This document shows, one piece after another, positions 9,395 to 17,643 of a stretch of DNA of 64,000 bases. The stretch is taken from assembly GCF_000231385.2 (NCBI RefSeq), contig NC_018515.1, forward strand, positions 3,554,501 to 3,618,500, written 5' to 3'. This stretch comes from Desulfosporosinus meridiei DSM 13257 (GTDB taxonomy: Bacteria; Bacillota; Desulfitobacteriia; Desulfitobacteriales; Desulfitobacteriaceae). A program made the translations under genes and the position numbers. Below the pieces are notes generated by a model. That model had not been told where the DNA came from. It worked only from the letters and a program-made list of their open reading frames with translations, and ran no database searches. The number at the start of each line of letters is the position of its first letter. Within the stretch, counting starts at the first letter, position 1.

Positions 9395-9465
9395 TGCTTC
9401 CCCTTCTTTCCTAACAATGTGATCTTCTCTCTTTCAGGCCTTTTATATGTGAGCCGGTTGAATAG

Positions 9466-9640
9466 TTTACAATCTATGGATATAATATTTAATAAGGACT
9501 GACGTGTTGGAAGCACGCCAGCCCGGCAGATTGTCTAACCGAAGGGTTAGCCGGAACTACGAGTTACTAAGAAATAACCGCAATCCTTGGACGGGGGCGG
9601 TTATTTCTTCTTCATGATCATAACAATGAGTGTAGCAAGT
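9466..9640 (+). repeat. Type I toxin/antisense repeat unit, copy 1
   Basis: A promoter-like TTTACA and A/T-rich -10 region precede a conserved block of three hairpins: GACTGACGTG with its partner, CTAACC...GGTTAG, and a pair with arms AGAAATAACCGC and GCGGTTATTTCT. The unit recurs at 15042, 21205, 22673 and 25869. It overlaps the 3' end of the small hydrophobic ORF on the opposite strand. Confidence 0.6.
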
Positions 9641-9690
9641 ATTATAGCGTAGGCTTCCAACAAAAGGATGGAAACTCTCGACGATTCCAC
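9601..9690 (-). CDS. Holin-like small hydrophobic toxin (degenerate copy)
   Basis: A 29-codon frame (GTG start) ends in LLLEAYAIILATLIVMIMKKK-like sequence: one membrane span followed by a lysine tail. It is homologous to the better preserved toxin at 22806-22883, but lacks a clear ribosome binding site and its N-terminus has diverged, so it may be inactive. The antisense block at 9466-9640 overlaps it. Confidence 0.45.
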   Translation of the reverse strand: MESSRVSILLLEAYAIILATLIVMIMKKK

Positions 9691-9803
9691 CGGGTTAGGG
9701 CCCCCTCATGGATGGGGTTCTCCTTATCTGAGTGTATAGATTAATCCCCAGAAATGACCGAACAAAAAACCTCACCGATAGCACTGACAAAACTAATTTT
9801 TTG

Positions 9804-9836
9804 AAAACCCTCGCCTGAAAAGCGAGGGTTGTTTGA
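9804..9836 (-). terminator. Terminator after nitroreductase gene
   Basis: Arms AACCCTCGC and GCGAGGGTT with a short loop lie directly downstream of the leftward gene ending at 9861; the minus-strand product ends TTTTC. Confidence 0.6.
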
Positions 9837-9860
9837 TTTTAATTGGTACCAAGCACCCCT

Positions 9861-10682
9861 TTAGCCCCACCACGACACTTGCAACGGTTTTCTGTCCACT
9901 AATCGTTTATAAGTATACTTTGGAAAACCTACTAACAATCCACCGGTGACTACCATGTTTTCCGGTAGGTTCAAGATACTCAGCAAGGGCTGATAATTGG
10001 CAGAGGCGCACCCTTCAAAGAATCCCGCCCAACATGTTCCCAATTCAATAGCCGGGGCGTAGAGCTCAGCGTAGGCCAGGGAAAAATGGGTATTATCCCG
10101 TCCACGGGGGTGAAAGTCCTTGGAGGTCATAGCTATAATCAGACAGGGAGCGTTTCGTAATATGACATCTTGACCGGTTTGGCGATAAGTTTCCACCACT
10201 CTGCTATAATACTGTGCCCAGGCAGAACCCTTTTTTAATTGTTCTTCCATCCAATCAACGGTAACAGCCGTTATTTTGCTTAGTATTTCAGCGTTATCAA
10301 TGACGAGATAGGAAACACCCTGAGTGTTGCCTCCGCTTGGGGCCAAGCGCGCCATATCCAGGAGCTGCACTATTTTTTCCCGGGGTACGGGATTTTCTTT
10401 GTAGCGGCGAATAGACCGTCGGGAGCGGAGAAAGCGGGCTGCAGTGTCAGCGTCAAGGACAGGTACATTTTCCAGGGGCAACTGTTTGGCCAGCGGTGCC
10501 TTCACGTTATCTATTGCCGCCACAGGACACACAGCTACGCAGTGTCCACAGGCAATACAATTCCGTTCTGTGGCCTGGGGCATTTGGTTTTCGATAATGA
10601 TACTTCCTGTGGGACAGATTTCCGCACAGATTCCACAGCGGATACATTTTTCCTGGCTAACTTGAATCAGATCCATACTCAT
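9861..10682 (-). CDS. Ferredoxin-domain nitroreductase family protein
   Basis: Two 4Fe-4S clusters open the protein (CIRCGICAEICP and CIACGHCVAVCP, about residues 12-55). An FMN-dependent nitroreductase domain follows, with RSRRSIRRYKENPVP and ARLAPSGGNTQ (flavin phosphate contacts). Such fusions reduce nitro compounds or enones with electrons from ferredoxin. I start at ATG 10682, which has GGAG ten bases upstream; the open frame reaches back to 10781, but that extension lacks family sequence. It follows a flavodoxin-like gene on the same strand, about 125 bp away, behind a divergent HxlR regulator, so a redox or electrophile-stress response is likely. Confidence 0.85.
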   Translation of the reverse strand: MSMDLIQVSQEKCIRCGICAEICPTGSIIIENQMPQATERNCIACGHCVAVCPVAAIDNVKAPLAKQLPLENVPVLDADTAARFLRSRRSIRRYKENPVPREKIVQLLDMARLAPSGGNTQGVSYLVIDNAEILSKITAVTVDWMEEQLKKGSAWAQYYSRVVETYRQTGQDVILRNAPCLIIAMTSKDFHPRGRDNTHFSLAYAELYAPAIELGTCWAGFFEGCASANYQPLLSILNLPENMVVTGGLLVGFPKYTYKRLVDRKPLQVSWWG

Positions 10683-10807
10683 AAATTCATCACTCCTACT
10701 TTCCACTTTGTCCGGTTTTTTCAAATTCTTCATATACTCACCAATATATTGATGTGGAAGCTCTTGTCTCCCTTTCATCATGAGTAATTTGGTGAGTCCC
10801 CCAGTTG

Positions 10808-11458
10808 TTAGATCTCAGTGGATGCCAGCTTGATTCCCATTTCCCAAGCCCTTTGACAATCAAGGGGAAATTGTTCAGCTTTCTGTTTTGCCTTAGCCTC
10901 TTCAGAGAACATCGATGATTCATAGTTTTCATAATCAGAAAATTGATAAGTATCATAGCTGTATAGAGTTGTAAGAGGATTTCCAATGGTTTTGGCAATC
11001 ATCATTTCATGTAAATTTAAACTTTGCTTAAGCCCAAATTGCTCGATTTGCTTTTCTGATGCGTTCATAGTATAGATAAACCCGGCTGGGATTTTCCTGG
11101 GATACACTGTTGGTATTTCCGGATTATAGATGCTATGGGAAAACAAGAATCGCTCTAAAAGTGCCCTCATACCGGCTGTAATGCTCATATAGTAAATCGG
11201 TGAACCAAAAATAATCCCATCAACTGTTTCTAATTTTTTCAGTATCTCTGCTAAATCATCCTTCATGGCACATTTTCCATGCTGCCCGTCTTTTCGTTTA
11301 CACGCAAAGCAGCTGATGCACCCTTTGAAATTCAAATCATTGAGATGAATCAATTCAGTTTCAGCTCCTTGGGAAGCAGCCCCTTCAAGAGCTTTGTTCA
11401 GCAAGGTTGTTGTATTCCAGGTTTTTCGCGGGCTGCCGTTAAGAGCAATAATCTTCAC
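10808..11458 (-). CDS. Flavodoxin / NADPH-dependent FMN reductase family protein
   Basis: The start of the domain, IIALNGSPRKTWNTTTLL, is the FMN-phosphate loop of this family, and GIIFGSPIYYMSITAGMRALLERF binds the flavin ring region. A cysteine group (CISCFACKRKDGQHGKC) follows the first third, as in iron-sulfur flavoproteins, though spacing for a cluster is uncertain. I chose GTG at 11458 because AAGGAGAG lies eight bases before it; the frame extends to a TTG at 11476 that overlaps this Shine-Dalgarno. It diverges from the HxlR regulator across a 196-bp region with an operator-like palindrome. Confidence 0.8.
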   Translation of the reverse strand: MKIIALNGSPRKTWNTTTLLNKALEGAASQGAETELIHLNDLNFKGCISCFACKRKDGQHGKCAMKDDLAEILKKLETVDGIIFGSPIYYMSITAGMRALLERFLFSHSIYNPEIPTVYPRKIPAGFIYTMNASEKQIEQFGLKQSLNLHEMMIAKTIGNPLTTLYSYDTYQFSDYENYESSMFSEEAKAKQKAEQFPLDCQRAWEMGIKLASTEI

Positions 11459-11561
11459 TATAGTTCTCTCCTTCAATGATCTTGAATTTTTAAAGACTGG
11501 TTAACTTTTAAAACACATTTTGCACAGCTATTTTCGTTACCTTAATCATGCTATAATTATA

Positions 11562-11587
11562 GTACTTGGTCAAAACTAAACAAGTAC
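11562..11587. promoter_or_regulatory. Operator-like inverted repeat for the HxlR regulator
   Basis: GTACTTG and CAAGTAC form exact arms 12 bases apart in the divergent promoter region. Related half-sites (CCAAGTATT, TTGACTAA) follow towards the regulator. HxlR proteins commonly bind such sites and control the adjacent divergent gene. Confidence 0.5.
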
Positions 11588-11654
11588 GCAAATTATTTTG
11601 ACTAAGTATATTATTTTTTACCAAGTATTTTTATTGACTAAAGGGGTTCGATAG

Positions 11655-12023
11655 ATGGGAAATAACCGAAGTGATAAGCCGTTAACTACCCCTGTTCAAT
11701 ATTTGTTGCAAGTACTCGGCAGCAAATGGAAATTGCCCATACTATGTACCTTAAGCAAAAAAGACGTCCTGCGTTTTAATGAGTTAAAACGAGAATTAGC
11801 CGGAATTACAAATATGTCCCTAAGTAACTGCCTTCAGGAATTAGAGCATTACAAAATAATCAAGCGCGTTCAATACCTGGAAATGCCGCCTCGGGTGGAA
11901 TATTCCTTAACGGACAACGGCAAAAGTTTGCTTCCTATCTTAAAGAATCTTGATGAATGGGTAAACAAGCAGCTGGAAATTAATTGCGAAAAAGCACAGG
12001 AAACCGAACCGAGGGACTCTTAA
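11655..12023 (+). CDS. HxlR-family winged-helix transcriptional regulator
   Basis: At 122 residues this is the usual HxlR size. LGSKWKLPILCTL opens the winged-helix fold, and FNELKRELAGITNMSLSNCLQELE is the recognition helix region. HxlR regulators often sense electrophiles or aldehydes through a cysteine; Cys residues occur in this fold at CTL and NCLQ. It is divergent from the flavodoxin and nitroreductase genes and followed by a broken FMN reductase, so it probably controls flavin enzymes. Confidence 0.85.
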   Translation: MGNNRSDKPLTTPVQYLLQVLGSKWKLPILCTLSKKDVLRFNELKRELAGITNMSLSNCLQELEHYKIIKRVQYLEMPPRVEYSLTDNGKSLLPILKNLDEWVNKQLEINCEKAQETEPRDS

Positions 12024-12083
12024 CCATTTAGAAATGACAGGGCGCGGAACTGTGCCGGTCTGCATAACGAGGAGGAATAAAAC

Positions 12084-12342
12084 ATGTACATTTTCAGTAT
12101 CTCAGGCAGCCCCCGAAAGGGAAGCAACACAGATCTATTGCTGGATGAAGTACTTAAAGGCGCACAAGAATAATGGAACAATCCAGGAAATTAATGCTGA
12201 CGGGATGGCAATCCCTGGCCTAGTTAACCTTGATGCCGAAAAACTGGAGAAAATTTTCGGAGCCCAGGGGCAGGCTGTTTACGAAAATGCCCAGTCGTTG
12301 CTAAAACAAGCTTACCAAGTAGGTAAAAATTTAGTTTCCTAA
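12084..12342 (+). pseudogene. NADPH-dependent FMN reductase remnant
   Basis: A good Shine-Dalgarno (GAGGAGG) precedes an ATG at 12084 and a typical family N-terminus, FSISGSPRKGSNTDLLLDEV. This stops after 28 codons. A second frame then gives a family-like C-terminal tail from INADGMAIPGL to KNLVS. The middle of the protein, about 100 residues, is missing, so this is an internal deletion with a frame change. Confidence 0.65.
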
Positions 12343-12367
12343 GCAGCCGCAGGATGAGTGAAATCCC

Positions 12368-12405
12368 AAAAGATGCCGACGCTTGAATCGTCGGCATCTT
12401 TTTTC
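12368..12405 (+). terminator. Rho-independent terminator
   Basis: AAAGATGCCGACG pairs with CGTCGGCATCTTT around a 7-base loop and ends in a T-run. It closes the HxlR/FMN-reductase transcript. Confidence 0.8.
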
Positions 12406-12469
12406 TTTAAAATTTACGAATATACGCAATGGACGACAAAGGTTTTGAAATTAACCTTCCGAGATTAGC

Positions 12470-12511
12470 TTTACTTCTCCCCATCCCCAGCATATGGAAC
12501 AATACTCTTCT
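12470..12511 (-). pseudogene. HIT protein C-terminal fragment
   Basis: About 40 bases match the final codons (YAGDGEK and stop) of the HIT gene at 9003. Nothing else of the gene is present. The rest of 12512-12728 holds no ORF or hairpin that I can support. Confidence 0.5.
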
Positions 12512-12728
12512 TTATAATTAGAATAGCCCCGCATGTCCGCTTCAAATATATGACGCACTTTCTTTGTCACAATGATACTACTACTTGGCAAAACTTGTCG
12601 TTTCGCGGAGTGGCATGGAACCTACGCGGAACCGACAAAAATGACTGCCTGTAAGCATGTTCCGCCGAGTACTCTCGATAGATCAAACTATAAAAGAGTA
12701 CCTTATAGGTACCCTTAAAGCCAAAAAA

Positions 12729-13034
12729 TCAATCTTTACTAAGCGATTCCAGTAACTTCTGAAGATAGTCGATTTGTTCTGGTGAAAGCTTTTTCGCAGT
12801 ACCCAGTAGTCGTTGGATTTCCGGTCCTAAGACCTGTTCTTCTTCTGTGAAGAATTCCGCAAGACTAATGTTGAGAGCAGCGCATATGCTTTCGAGGGAA
12901 CCCAGTGAGGGTTTAGAATCGTTGGCTTCAATTTTATAAATTGTAGTCGGATCCAGTCCAACTTTCTTCGCTAAAGCATTGGCTGAAATTCCAACTGTAT
13001 TACGAAAGAACTTTATTCGCTGTCCATAATTCAT
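12729..13034 (-). CDS. XRE-family HTH transcriptional regulator
   Basis: The HTH_3 domain spans residues 4-60: RIKFFRNTVGISANALAKKV followed by TIYKIEANDSKPSLGSL. The C-terminal 35 residues are helical and probably dimerise. I start at ATG 13034, which has AGGA upstream; the frame could extend 17 codons, but that extension lacks family sequence. The upstream region (13035-13141) has A/T-rich repeats of GAATATAATTC type, including a palindrome TAGAATATAATTCTA near 13127, a plausible self-operator. Confidence 0.8.
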   Translation of the reverse strand: MNYGQRIKFFRNTVGISANALAKKVGLDPTTIYKIEANDSKPSLGSLESICAALNISLAEFFTEEEQVLGPEIQRLLGTAKKLSPEQIDYLQKLLESLSKD

Positions 13035-13305
13035 TTCATCACATCCTGAATATAATTCATGTTCAATTATATCTGAATCGCACAAATGTAAATATCATGA
13101 TTTTAATTCATCTTTTTCTATTGACATTTAGAATATAATTCTATAGTCTTTTAACTAGTAGTCTTATTGAATACTATAGACACAAATAAAAAGATAAGAA
13201 CGATACAAAGTGACACAATAACAACTTGCTGATTTAGTTGATATCGATGAAGCATAATAAATAAAATCTAAAATGGTCTTTCTACAGGCTCAATCCAAAC
13301 CTTAA

Positions 13306-13403
13306 CTAACTCGCTACCGTTCTCGGTGTTAGTATTGCCGAACTAATCGGAGAACAATCCCCAGAAAAACCGGAGGAAAACGATGTCCAGACAAGACCTC
13401 AGT
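13306..13403 (+). pseudogene. C-terminal relic of an XRE-type regulator
   Basis: An open frame reads LGVSIAELIGEQSPEKPEEN before stopping inside the next gene. This is the typical end of an HTH_3 regulator, but the HTH and any start are gone. It overlaps the following ORF, which may have been translationally coupled to it. Confidence 0.5.
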
Positions 13404-13601
13404 GATTTTGAGATTGGCTATGAATATGTCCGTAAGCGCTATTCGTTTTTAGCCGAACATAGCTCCCAAGATTTATGGAAACTGGGAGTCGCATATATGC
13501 AGGCAAGGGGGGTTAACGCAGAGCTTTCCCGAGGTATGGGCTTCTATTTCCTGGAGTTAGGTATTAAAATCCGTCTTGTTGAGATTACATCAGATCATTA
13601 G
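13383..13601 (+). CDS. Small hypothetical protein
   Basis: A 72-codon gene with a strong Shine-Dalgarno (CCGGAGGAAAACG before ATG). The product is soluble, mixed-charge and has no motif I recognise. The last four residues and stop come from the 64-bp hairpin repeat that begins at 13588, so the original C-terminus may have been replaced by the repeat. Confidence 0.5.
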   Translation: MSRQDLSDFEIGYEYVRKRYSFLAEHSSQDLWKLGVAYMQARGVNAELSRGMGFYFLELGIKIRLVEITSDH

Positions 13602-13652
13602 AAAATAAGCATGCCCCAGAAACGACAACGTTGTCATTCCGGACATGCTTTG
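13588..13652. repeat. 64-bp hairpin repeat, copy 2
   Basis: Second copy of the element at 8940-9003. AAGCATGCCC pairs with GGACATGCTT, and the inner segment GACAACGTTGTC is an exact palindrome. It may act as a terminator for the small gene it ends. Confidence 0.6.
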
Positions 13653-13750
13653 CTTCGTCGGTATTTACAATCTATGGATATACCTTAAAGTAATTAGTCA
13701 TTGGTAGCCTTTGTTTCATCGACGACCCAGGCAGTTCTCAACTAACATCA

Positions 13751-14845
13751 CTATACACGTAAGATAGTTTCTAACCTTCTATTGATTAATCCTATATCAA
13801 AGTTTCTATACCATTGACTCTGCGCCCACTTTTGCATCGTTTCATAGTCAACATGGTTCGGATCAGCCATGATTTTTAAAAATTCCACGTATCCCGGAAT
13901 GCCCCCCACATCTTCCGGTGGTGCATCACCTTCCCCCATTAAGCAAACCGGATAGGTTTTATTATATTCAGTATTTGTCCCTCGAATGGTAATTTCATGC
14001 TCCCAGTTGTCGCCGTAATCATAGCAATACGTAATTTTATTAGGCTGCTTGGCATATTCCGAGAAGTTAACCTCTGAATCTAACCGTATTGGGCAGTCCG
14101 GGCTTGATTCATAAACTTCTTCAAATTCACTGATCACCTTTAAAACGCACGTACTTGCCTCGTCCAAAATCTCAAAATCATAAAGATGATAACTTTTCCA
14201 ACCGAATACTGCTTGTAATATGATATGCAGCTGTTTGAACGTAATATCTACAGGAGTAATAACTCGTCTCCAAGCTGTGTGGCGATCTAAATTTAGCTTG
14301 ACCATTATATCGACAGCCTCACACTGAACGATTTCTTCCCCGGCAAAAAGCTTGAAATCCCTGTACAAAAGGGCATGCGGGTATGTATAAACCGCTTCCT
14401 GAGGAATTTTCATGAGGTCATTATTCATCCTTTTGGCAACATTAGTCTGATAAAGTTCCTTTGTTTCTAATCTATCATCAAATATATTTACCTGTTCACA
14501 GGCTTTATTGAGACGAGCAACGTATTTAGCACCTCTAGTCTTAGAGAAAACTAACTCTCCGGCTGCTTTCAAATAGCTTTCGATGATTTCGCTCTTTATT
14601 TTCTCGTCTCGCAAACAATTTCTAATTCCTTGGATAAGTAACTCATTAATGTTTTTGAAATCCTTGGCTTTCAAACCATGCAGAACAAACCCATAGCGAT
14701 TGCTGTCATTGACTGCGACTAGCGTCTTTCTGCGCTTCACCGTGATTAAATGCACGCTCCAACAAAATAGATCGTTTTCTTCGGTTCCTTTTCCAGGCAC
14801 TATTCCCATTTCGTCATATAGTTTTTTCGTACAGCATATTTGCAT
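13751..14845 (-). CDS. Plasmid pRiA4b ORF-3-like protein with N-terminal DUF6933-type domain
   Basis: Residues about 185-364 match the pRiA4b ORF-3 family: RRVITPVDITFKQLHIILQ, FGWKSYHLYDF, YDYGDNWEH and the Gly/Pro-rich EDVGGIPGY. Residues 1-120 resemble the DUF6933 domain often found ahead of it. The biochemical role is not established; family members sit near mobile elements. It stands alone on the minus strand. The 353-bp region upstream (14846-15198) holds only the toxin/antisense repeat copy 2. Confidence 0.7.
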   Translation of the reverse strand: MQICCTKKLYDEMGIVPGKGTEENDLFCWSVHLITVKRRKTLVAVNDSNRYGFVLHGLKAKDFKNINELLIQGIRNCLRDEKIKSEIIESYLKAAGELVFSKTRGAKYVARLNKACEQVNIFDDRLETKELYQTNVAKRMNNDLMKIPQEAVYTYPHALLYRDFKLFAGEEIVQCEAVDIMVKLNLDRHTAWRRVITPVDITFKQLHIILQAVFGWKSYHLYDFEILDEASTCVLKVISEFEEVYESSPDCPIRLDSEVNFSEYAKQPNKITYCYDYGDNWEHEITIRGTNTEYNKTYPVCLMGEGDAPPEDVGGIPGYVEFLKIMADPNHVDYETMQKWAQSQWYRNFDIGLINRRLETILRV

Positions 14846-15041
14846 TTTTTCCCTCCTAAGTCCAAGAACTTAATCCTATATCTAATTCGACGAGATTCTA
14901 AGCCTTTTTAGATGTTCGCTTTGCTATGTTTACTCATAGATAATTTCTGCTTTTTTCTGCTAAACCCTGCTGCAGTTATTGCCATTCTTACAAAATGTAT
15001 AATTAATGACTTGAAGATAACCTAGAAAAGTTGGCAAAACA

Positions 15042-15178
15042 AAAGGACTGACGTGTTGTACGCACGTCAGCCCAGCAGATTGTCTAACCAAGCGGTTAGC
15101 CCGAATTATAAGTTATAAGAAATAACCGCAATCCTAGCCAGGGGCGGTTACTTCTGGCTAATGATCATAACAATGAGT
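15042..15178 (+). repeat. Type I toxin/antisense repeat unit, copy 2 (promoter and toxin degraded)
   Basis: The three hairpins of the unit are present, beginning GGACTGACGTG. The TTTACA promoter block is absent. On the minus strand only the end of the toxin remains (ALIVMIISQK and stop), broken by an upstream in-frame TGA. Confidence 0.6.
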
Positions 15179-15198
15179 GCCACTCATATGAAATATGT

Positions 15199-15948
15199 TC
15201 AGTTGATAATTTCGCCCTTGTGTTTAGCTAAATTTTCGCGCCATTCGCGTCGCTCCGTAGTTGTCAGTTTCGCCCACTCTGTTTCTTCACCAATAATTCT
15301 TAAAGGTTCTTGTGAGCGATAAGAACGTGTTAAGTTACCAGGGAACTTTTTGTCACTAACATTTGGGTCGTTTTCAAATTCACCCGTTGGTTCTATTATA
15401 TAAACGCGTTCTCTTCCATCTCCATTTGCTAATGCTGCTGCCAGCCCTGCGCCATTGATATTAGCGGTGAAATAAATGTGATTCATTATAAGCCCAGGTT
15501 TGTAATTTGAATTTCCACCCGCTGTCAGTAAATCACCAACCTGCAAATCTGCCTTTGTCCCATGATAAAATGGTCCTTCATCAGAAGGTGCACCTTTATA
15601 TGAATTTGACAATTCATAATTTCTTTTTGCATTATATGAATCACACAACTCCTCATAACATTTGGCAATGTATGAATATAAAGTTGAGTATGCACTCTTA
15701 ACATTTTCATCATTGATATTTAGTGCACACTGTAAAGATGTTTCCATCCATTTCAATTTGTCTGTAATACTCTTTTGTTGACGAGCTAAATGATAAGCTG
15801 CTATAAATCTTTCATAGTCGTCTGTTGCTTCGTGCCATGCTTTATGAAACATCATGAGTGCATCTTCGATGTTTCCACCATCTTCCAAACTCATCCCACT
15901 CATACAGAGTTTAACAACGACGTTATTGGGATCAAATTTTATATTCAT
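15199..15948 (-). CDS. arr: Arr-type rifampin ADP-ribosyltransferase with TPR-like N-terminal extension
   Basis: The last 120 residues match the short Arr enzymes that inactivate rifamycins by ADP-ribosylating the ansa-chain hydroxyl. FYHGTKADLQVGDLL carries the NAD-binding His, NHIYFTAN the Tyr, and FENDPNVSDKKFPGN the acidic catalytic region. Canonical Arr is about 140 residues; here about 120 extra residues precede it, helical and with a repeat-like spacing that suggests TPRs (EDALMMFHKAWHEA and similar). The extension may bind a partner or direct the enzyme to another target. It is alone on the minus strand, with another helical small gene 26 bp upstream. Confidence 0.8.
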   Translation of the reverse strand: MNIKFDPNNVVVKLCMSGMSLEDGGNIEDALMMFHKAWHEATDDYERFIAAYHLARQQKSITDKLKWMETSLQCALNINDENVKSAYSTLYSYIAKCYEELCDSYNAKRNYELSNSYKGAPSDEGPFYHGTKADLQVGDLLTAGGNSNYKPGLIMNHIYFTANINGAGLAAALANGDGRERVYIIEPTGEFENDPNVSDKKFPGNLTRSYRSQEPLRIIGEETEWAKLTTTERREWRENLAKHKGEIIN

Positions 15949-15974
15949 CTAATCACCTTCAAATTAATTGATTA

Positions 15975-16169
15975 TTATTCTCCCGGCTCTTTTTGGCCCT
16001 GTTCCTTCTCGATCAGCGTCAGTGCAACCTTTAGGGCAGCGATTCGTCGTTCAAGAAGAGTTTGCTGTGACTTGCCCAGTTTCGTTGCATCTATCTTCTC
16101 GCACTTGTGGAGCGTGGACAGCAAGGCGCGATGCGCTTCGCTCAACTCTTCAGATGTAAAGTCTGGCAT
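15975..16169 (-). CDS. Small helical hypothetical protein
   Basis: A 64-codon gene with GGAGG overlapping the stop of the DUF1801 gene and the ATG at 16169, three bases beyond that stop. The product is acidic and helical (SEELSEAHRALLSTL, RRIAALKVALTLIEKE). The tight spacing shows co-translation with the DUF1801 gene. No function is recognised. Confidence 0.6.
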   Translation of the reverse strand: MPDFTSEELSEAHRALLSTLHKCEKIDATKLGKSQQTLLERRIAALKVALTLIEKEQGQKEPGE

Positions 16170-16171
16170 AT

Positions 16172-16576
16172 TCAACCCTCCGCTTGTTTTACCCTCCACC
16201 GCACGATGTCGGTGATGAGTTCATAATCTATCGGCTTACCAAGCGGAAACTGAATCGCTCCCTTGGAAGTCTTATAACCTGCGAGCCGCTCCGCGAACTC
16301 GGATGTGGCTTCGCCGCCGGGGTACAACCCGATGTGTTTTTTGAACGCAGCAAAGTGGATGAGGTTCTCACCCTGCCAGAACGTCGGCATCTGCCACGAG
16401 ATTTTCTCTGTGGCTTCCGGTGCGGCTGCGCGGATGGTTCCGCGGATACTTTGCATCAGAGATTGCACATCTTCCGGTTGTGCGGCGATATATTCGTCAA
16501 TGCTGTTCGGTTTCACGCAAAAGTGATCTTGTTCCTTGTTTTTGAACTCACGGCCGCACTTCGGGCATTTCCACAT
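16172..16576 (-). CDS. DUF1801 protein with N-terminal zinc-ribbon
   Basis: The start MWKCPKCGREF with a later C-x-V forms a rubredoxin-like knuckle. The DUF1801/YdhG-like domain follows: NSIDEYIAAQPEDVQSLM, EKISWQMPTFW, GLYPGGEA and SKGAIQFPLGKPI. Related proteins have been linked to iron handling, but the reaction is unknown. I start at ATG 16576 with AAGGAG upstream; the frame extends 21 codons without family sequence. Confidence 0.75.
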   Translation of the reverse strand: MWKCPKCGREFKNKEQDHFCVKPNSIDEYIAAQPEDVQSLMQSIRGTIRAAAPEATEKISWQMPTFWQGENLIHFAAFKKHIGLYPGGEATSEFAERLAGYKTSKGAIQFPLGKPIDYELITDIVRWRVKQAEG

Positions 16577-16652
16577 TTCACCCACGCTCCTTGTTATTGT
16601 GTCACACAAAAAATCTATTAACCGGATAATTTTGATCACAGTTTTTTCCGAA

Positions 16653-16871
16653 TCAAATAAGCTTATTCAGCTTCTCCGCGTATTCAACTTCAGACCTTAC
16701 ATCCACCAGAATGATACCATTTTCATTATCTAAACGTTTCTTGGCAGTTTCACTGGTAATAGTTTGATAAGCAGGCTTCTTGTCAGATTCAGATTGAACT
16801 GGTGAACACCCTGCCAAGCTTAGGAAAGTTACAAAAACTAAAACGATGAATACCTGCACGATTTTTTTCAA
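16653..16871 (-). pseudogene. Rhodanese-domain lipoprotein, truncated
   Basis: A lipoprotein signal (LSLAGCSPV) leads into a rhodanese start, YQTITSETAKKRL and ILVDVRSEVEYAE. The frame ends five residues later, before the HIPGA segment and the active-site Cys loop, so about two thirds of the domain are missing. The next 280 bp (16872-17154) hold only an unowned open frame (SLTPILIDELLNLRQLDKLA) with no start. Confidence 0.65.
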
Positions 16872-17110
16872 TTTAGTTTTCTCCTCAATATTTGCAGTTG
16901 CTTTTTTACTTATTAGTTTAACTCACTTCGTTTAGTAAAGAAAATCATCCAGCTATTCAATTGTTGGAATCCTTAAAAAAGAGTTTAACCCCGATTCTCA
17001 TCGATGAGCTCTTGAATCTCAGACAATTAGACAAGTTGGCTGCCCCTACGAAAGCGGATGAATCTAAAGGGATAACCATATAACGCAAAGTAAAATTTTG
17101 AAAGTGGCTT

Positions 17111-17132
17111 AGAAGGGGTGATTTACCCCTTC
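17111..17132. terminator. Short hairpin, terminator-like
   Basis: AGAAGGGGT pairs with ACCCCTTCT around a 4-base loop, followed by a weak T-rich stretch. Confidence 0.45.
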
Positions 17133-17154
17133 TATTTGTCTATAATGGTTATGG

Positions 17155-17349
17155 GTGATTTTAATGAAATCTTTTTTTAGGACGATGGCTTTAGGAACGA
17201 TATTCATTTATTTGTATGTTTTTTTTGCTCAATACTTTACTTTACTAATGAATAAATACAATCCATACATAGTTTTTATCCTTTTTATAGTTACGTTTGG
17301 AATAGCACTAAGAATTGTTATTATAATTATTAGGGCATTCGGAAGGTGA
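17155..17349 (+). CDS. Small membrane protein, two predicted spans
   Basis: A 64-codon frame (GTG, or ATG at 17164) encodes two hydrophobic spans separated by NKYNPY. The ribosome binding site is weak. Another small frame with a strong Shine-Dalgarno begins about 50 bp later, so the two may be co-transcribed. No family is recognised. Confidence 0.4.
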   Translation: MILMKSFFRTMALGTIFIYLYVFFAQYFTLLMNKYNPYIVFILFIVTFGIALRIVIIIIRAFGR

Positions 17350-17400
17350 TATGATTTCAACAAAGAGGAAGAGAAGTCGTCAAACGAGGAGGACGAGAAC

Positions 17401-17532
17401 ATGAACGTTGCTGTAAAAGACCACGGATATAGAAAAACATCACTATCACCACAAAAACTAAAGGCAATCTCTGTTCGCCCAGTGACAATTAAAGATGGAA
17501 AATTTCTGTTCGAGACCACAGGTATATTGTAA
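17401..17532 (+). CDS. Small hypothetical protein
   Basis: ATG at 17401 follows GAGGAGGACGAGAAC, a strong Shine-Dalgarno. The 43-residue basic product shows no motif. A terminator follows 53 bp downstream. Confidence 0.4.
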   Translation: MNVAVKDHGYRKTSLSPQKLKAISVRPVTIKDGKFLFETTGIL

Positions 17533-17584
17533 ACGAGAGAGAATAAGAGGTTGAGTAAAATCGAACATATTCACGATAATCAGT

Positions 17585-17612
17585 AAGACCCCTTGCACTG
17601 GGGGTCTTTTCT
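17585..17612 (+). terminator. Rho-independent terminator
   Basis: AAGACCCC pairs with GGGGTCTT, followed by TTCTT. Confidence 0.7.
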
Positions 17613-17643
17613 TATTCCCTCCGTTCCCATGCAATTCTAATTT

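Noticed and set aside
9493-9640. CTAACC...GGTTAG motifs in the five-copy repeat, as integron attC sites
   Set aside because: The two boxes are only a few bases apart instead of closing a 57-141 bp palindrome, no integrase gene is visible, and a small toxin with antisense RNA explains the structure better.
15507-15713. Small ORFs on both strands inside the rifampin ADP-ribosyltransferase gene
   Set aside because: They lie in shifted frames or on the opposite strand of a well-supported gene, with no ribosome binding site or family sequence.
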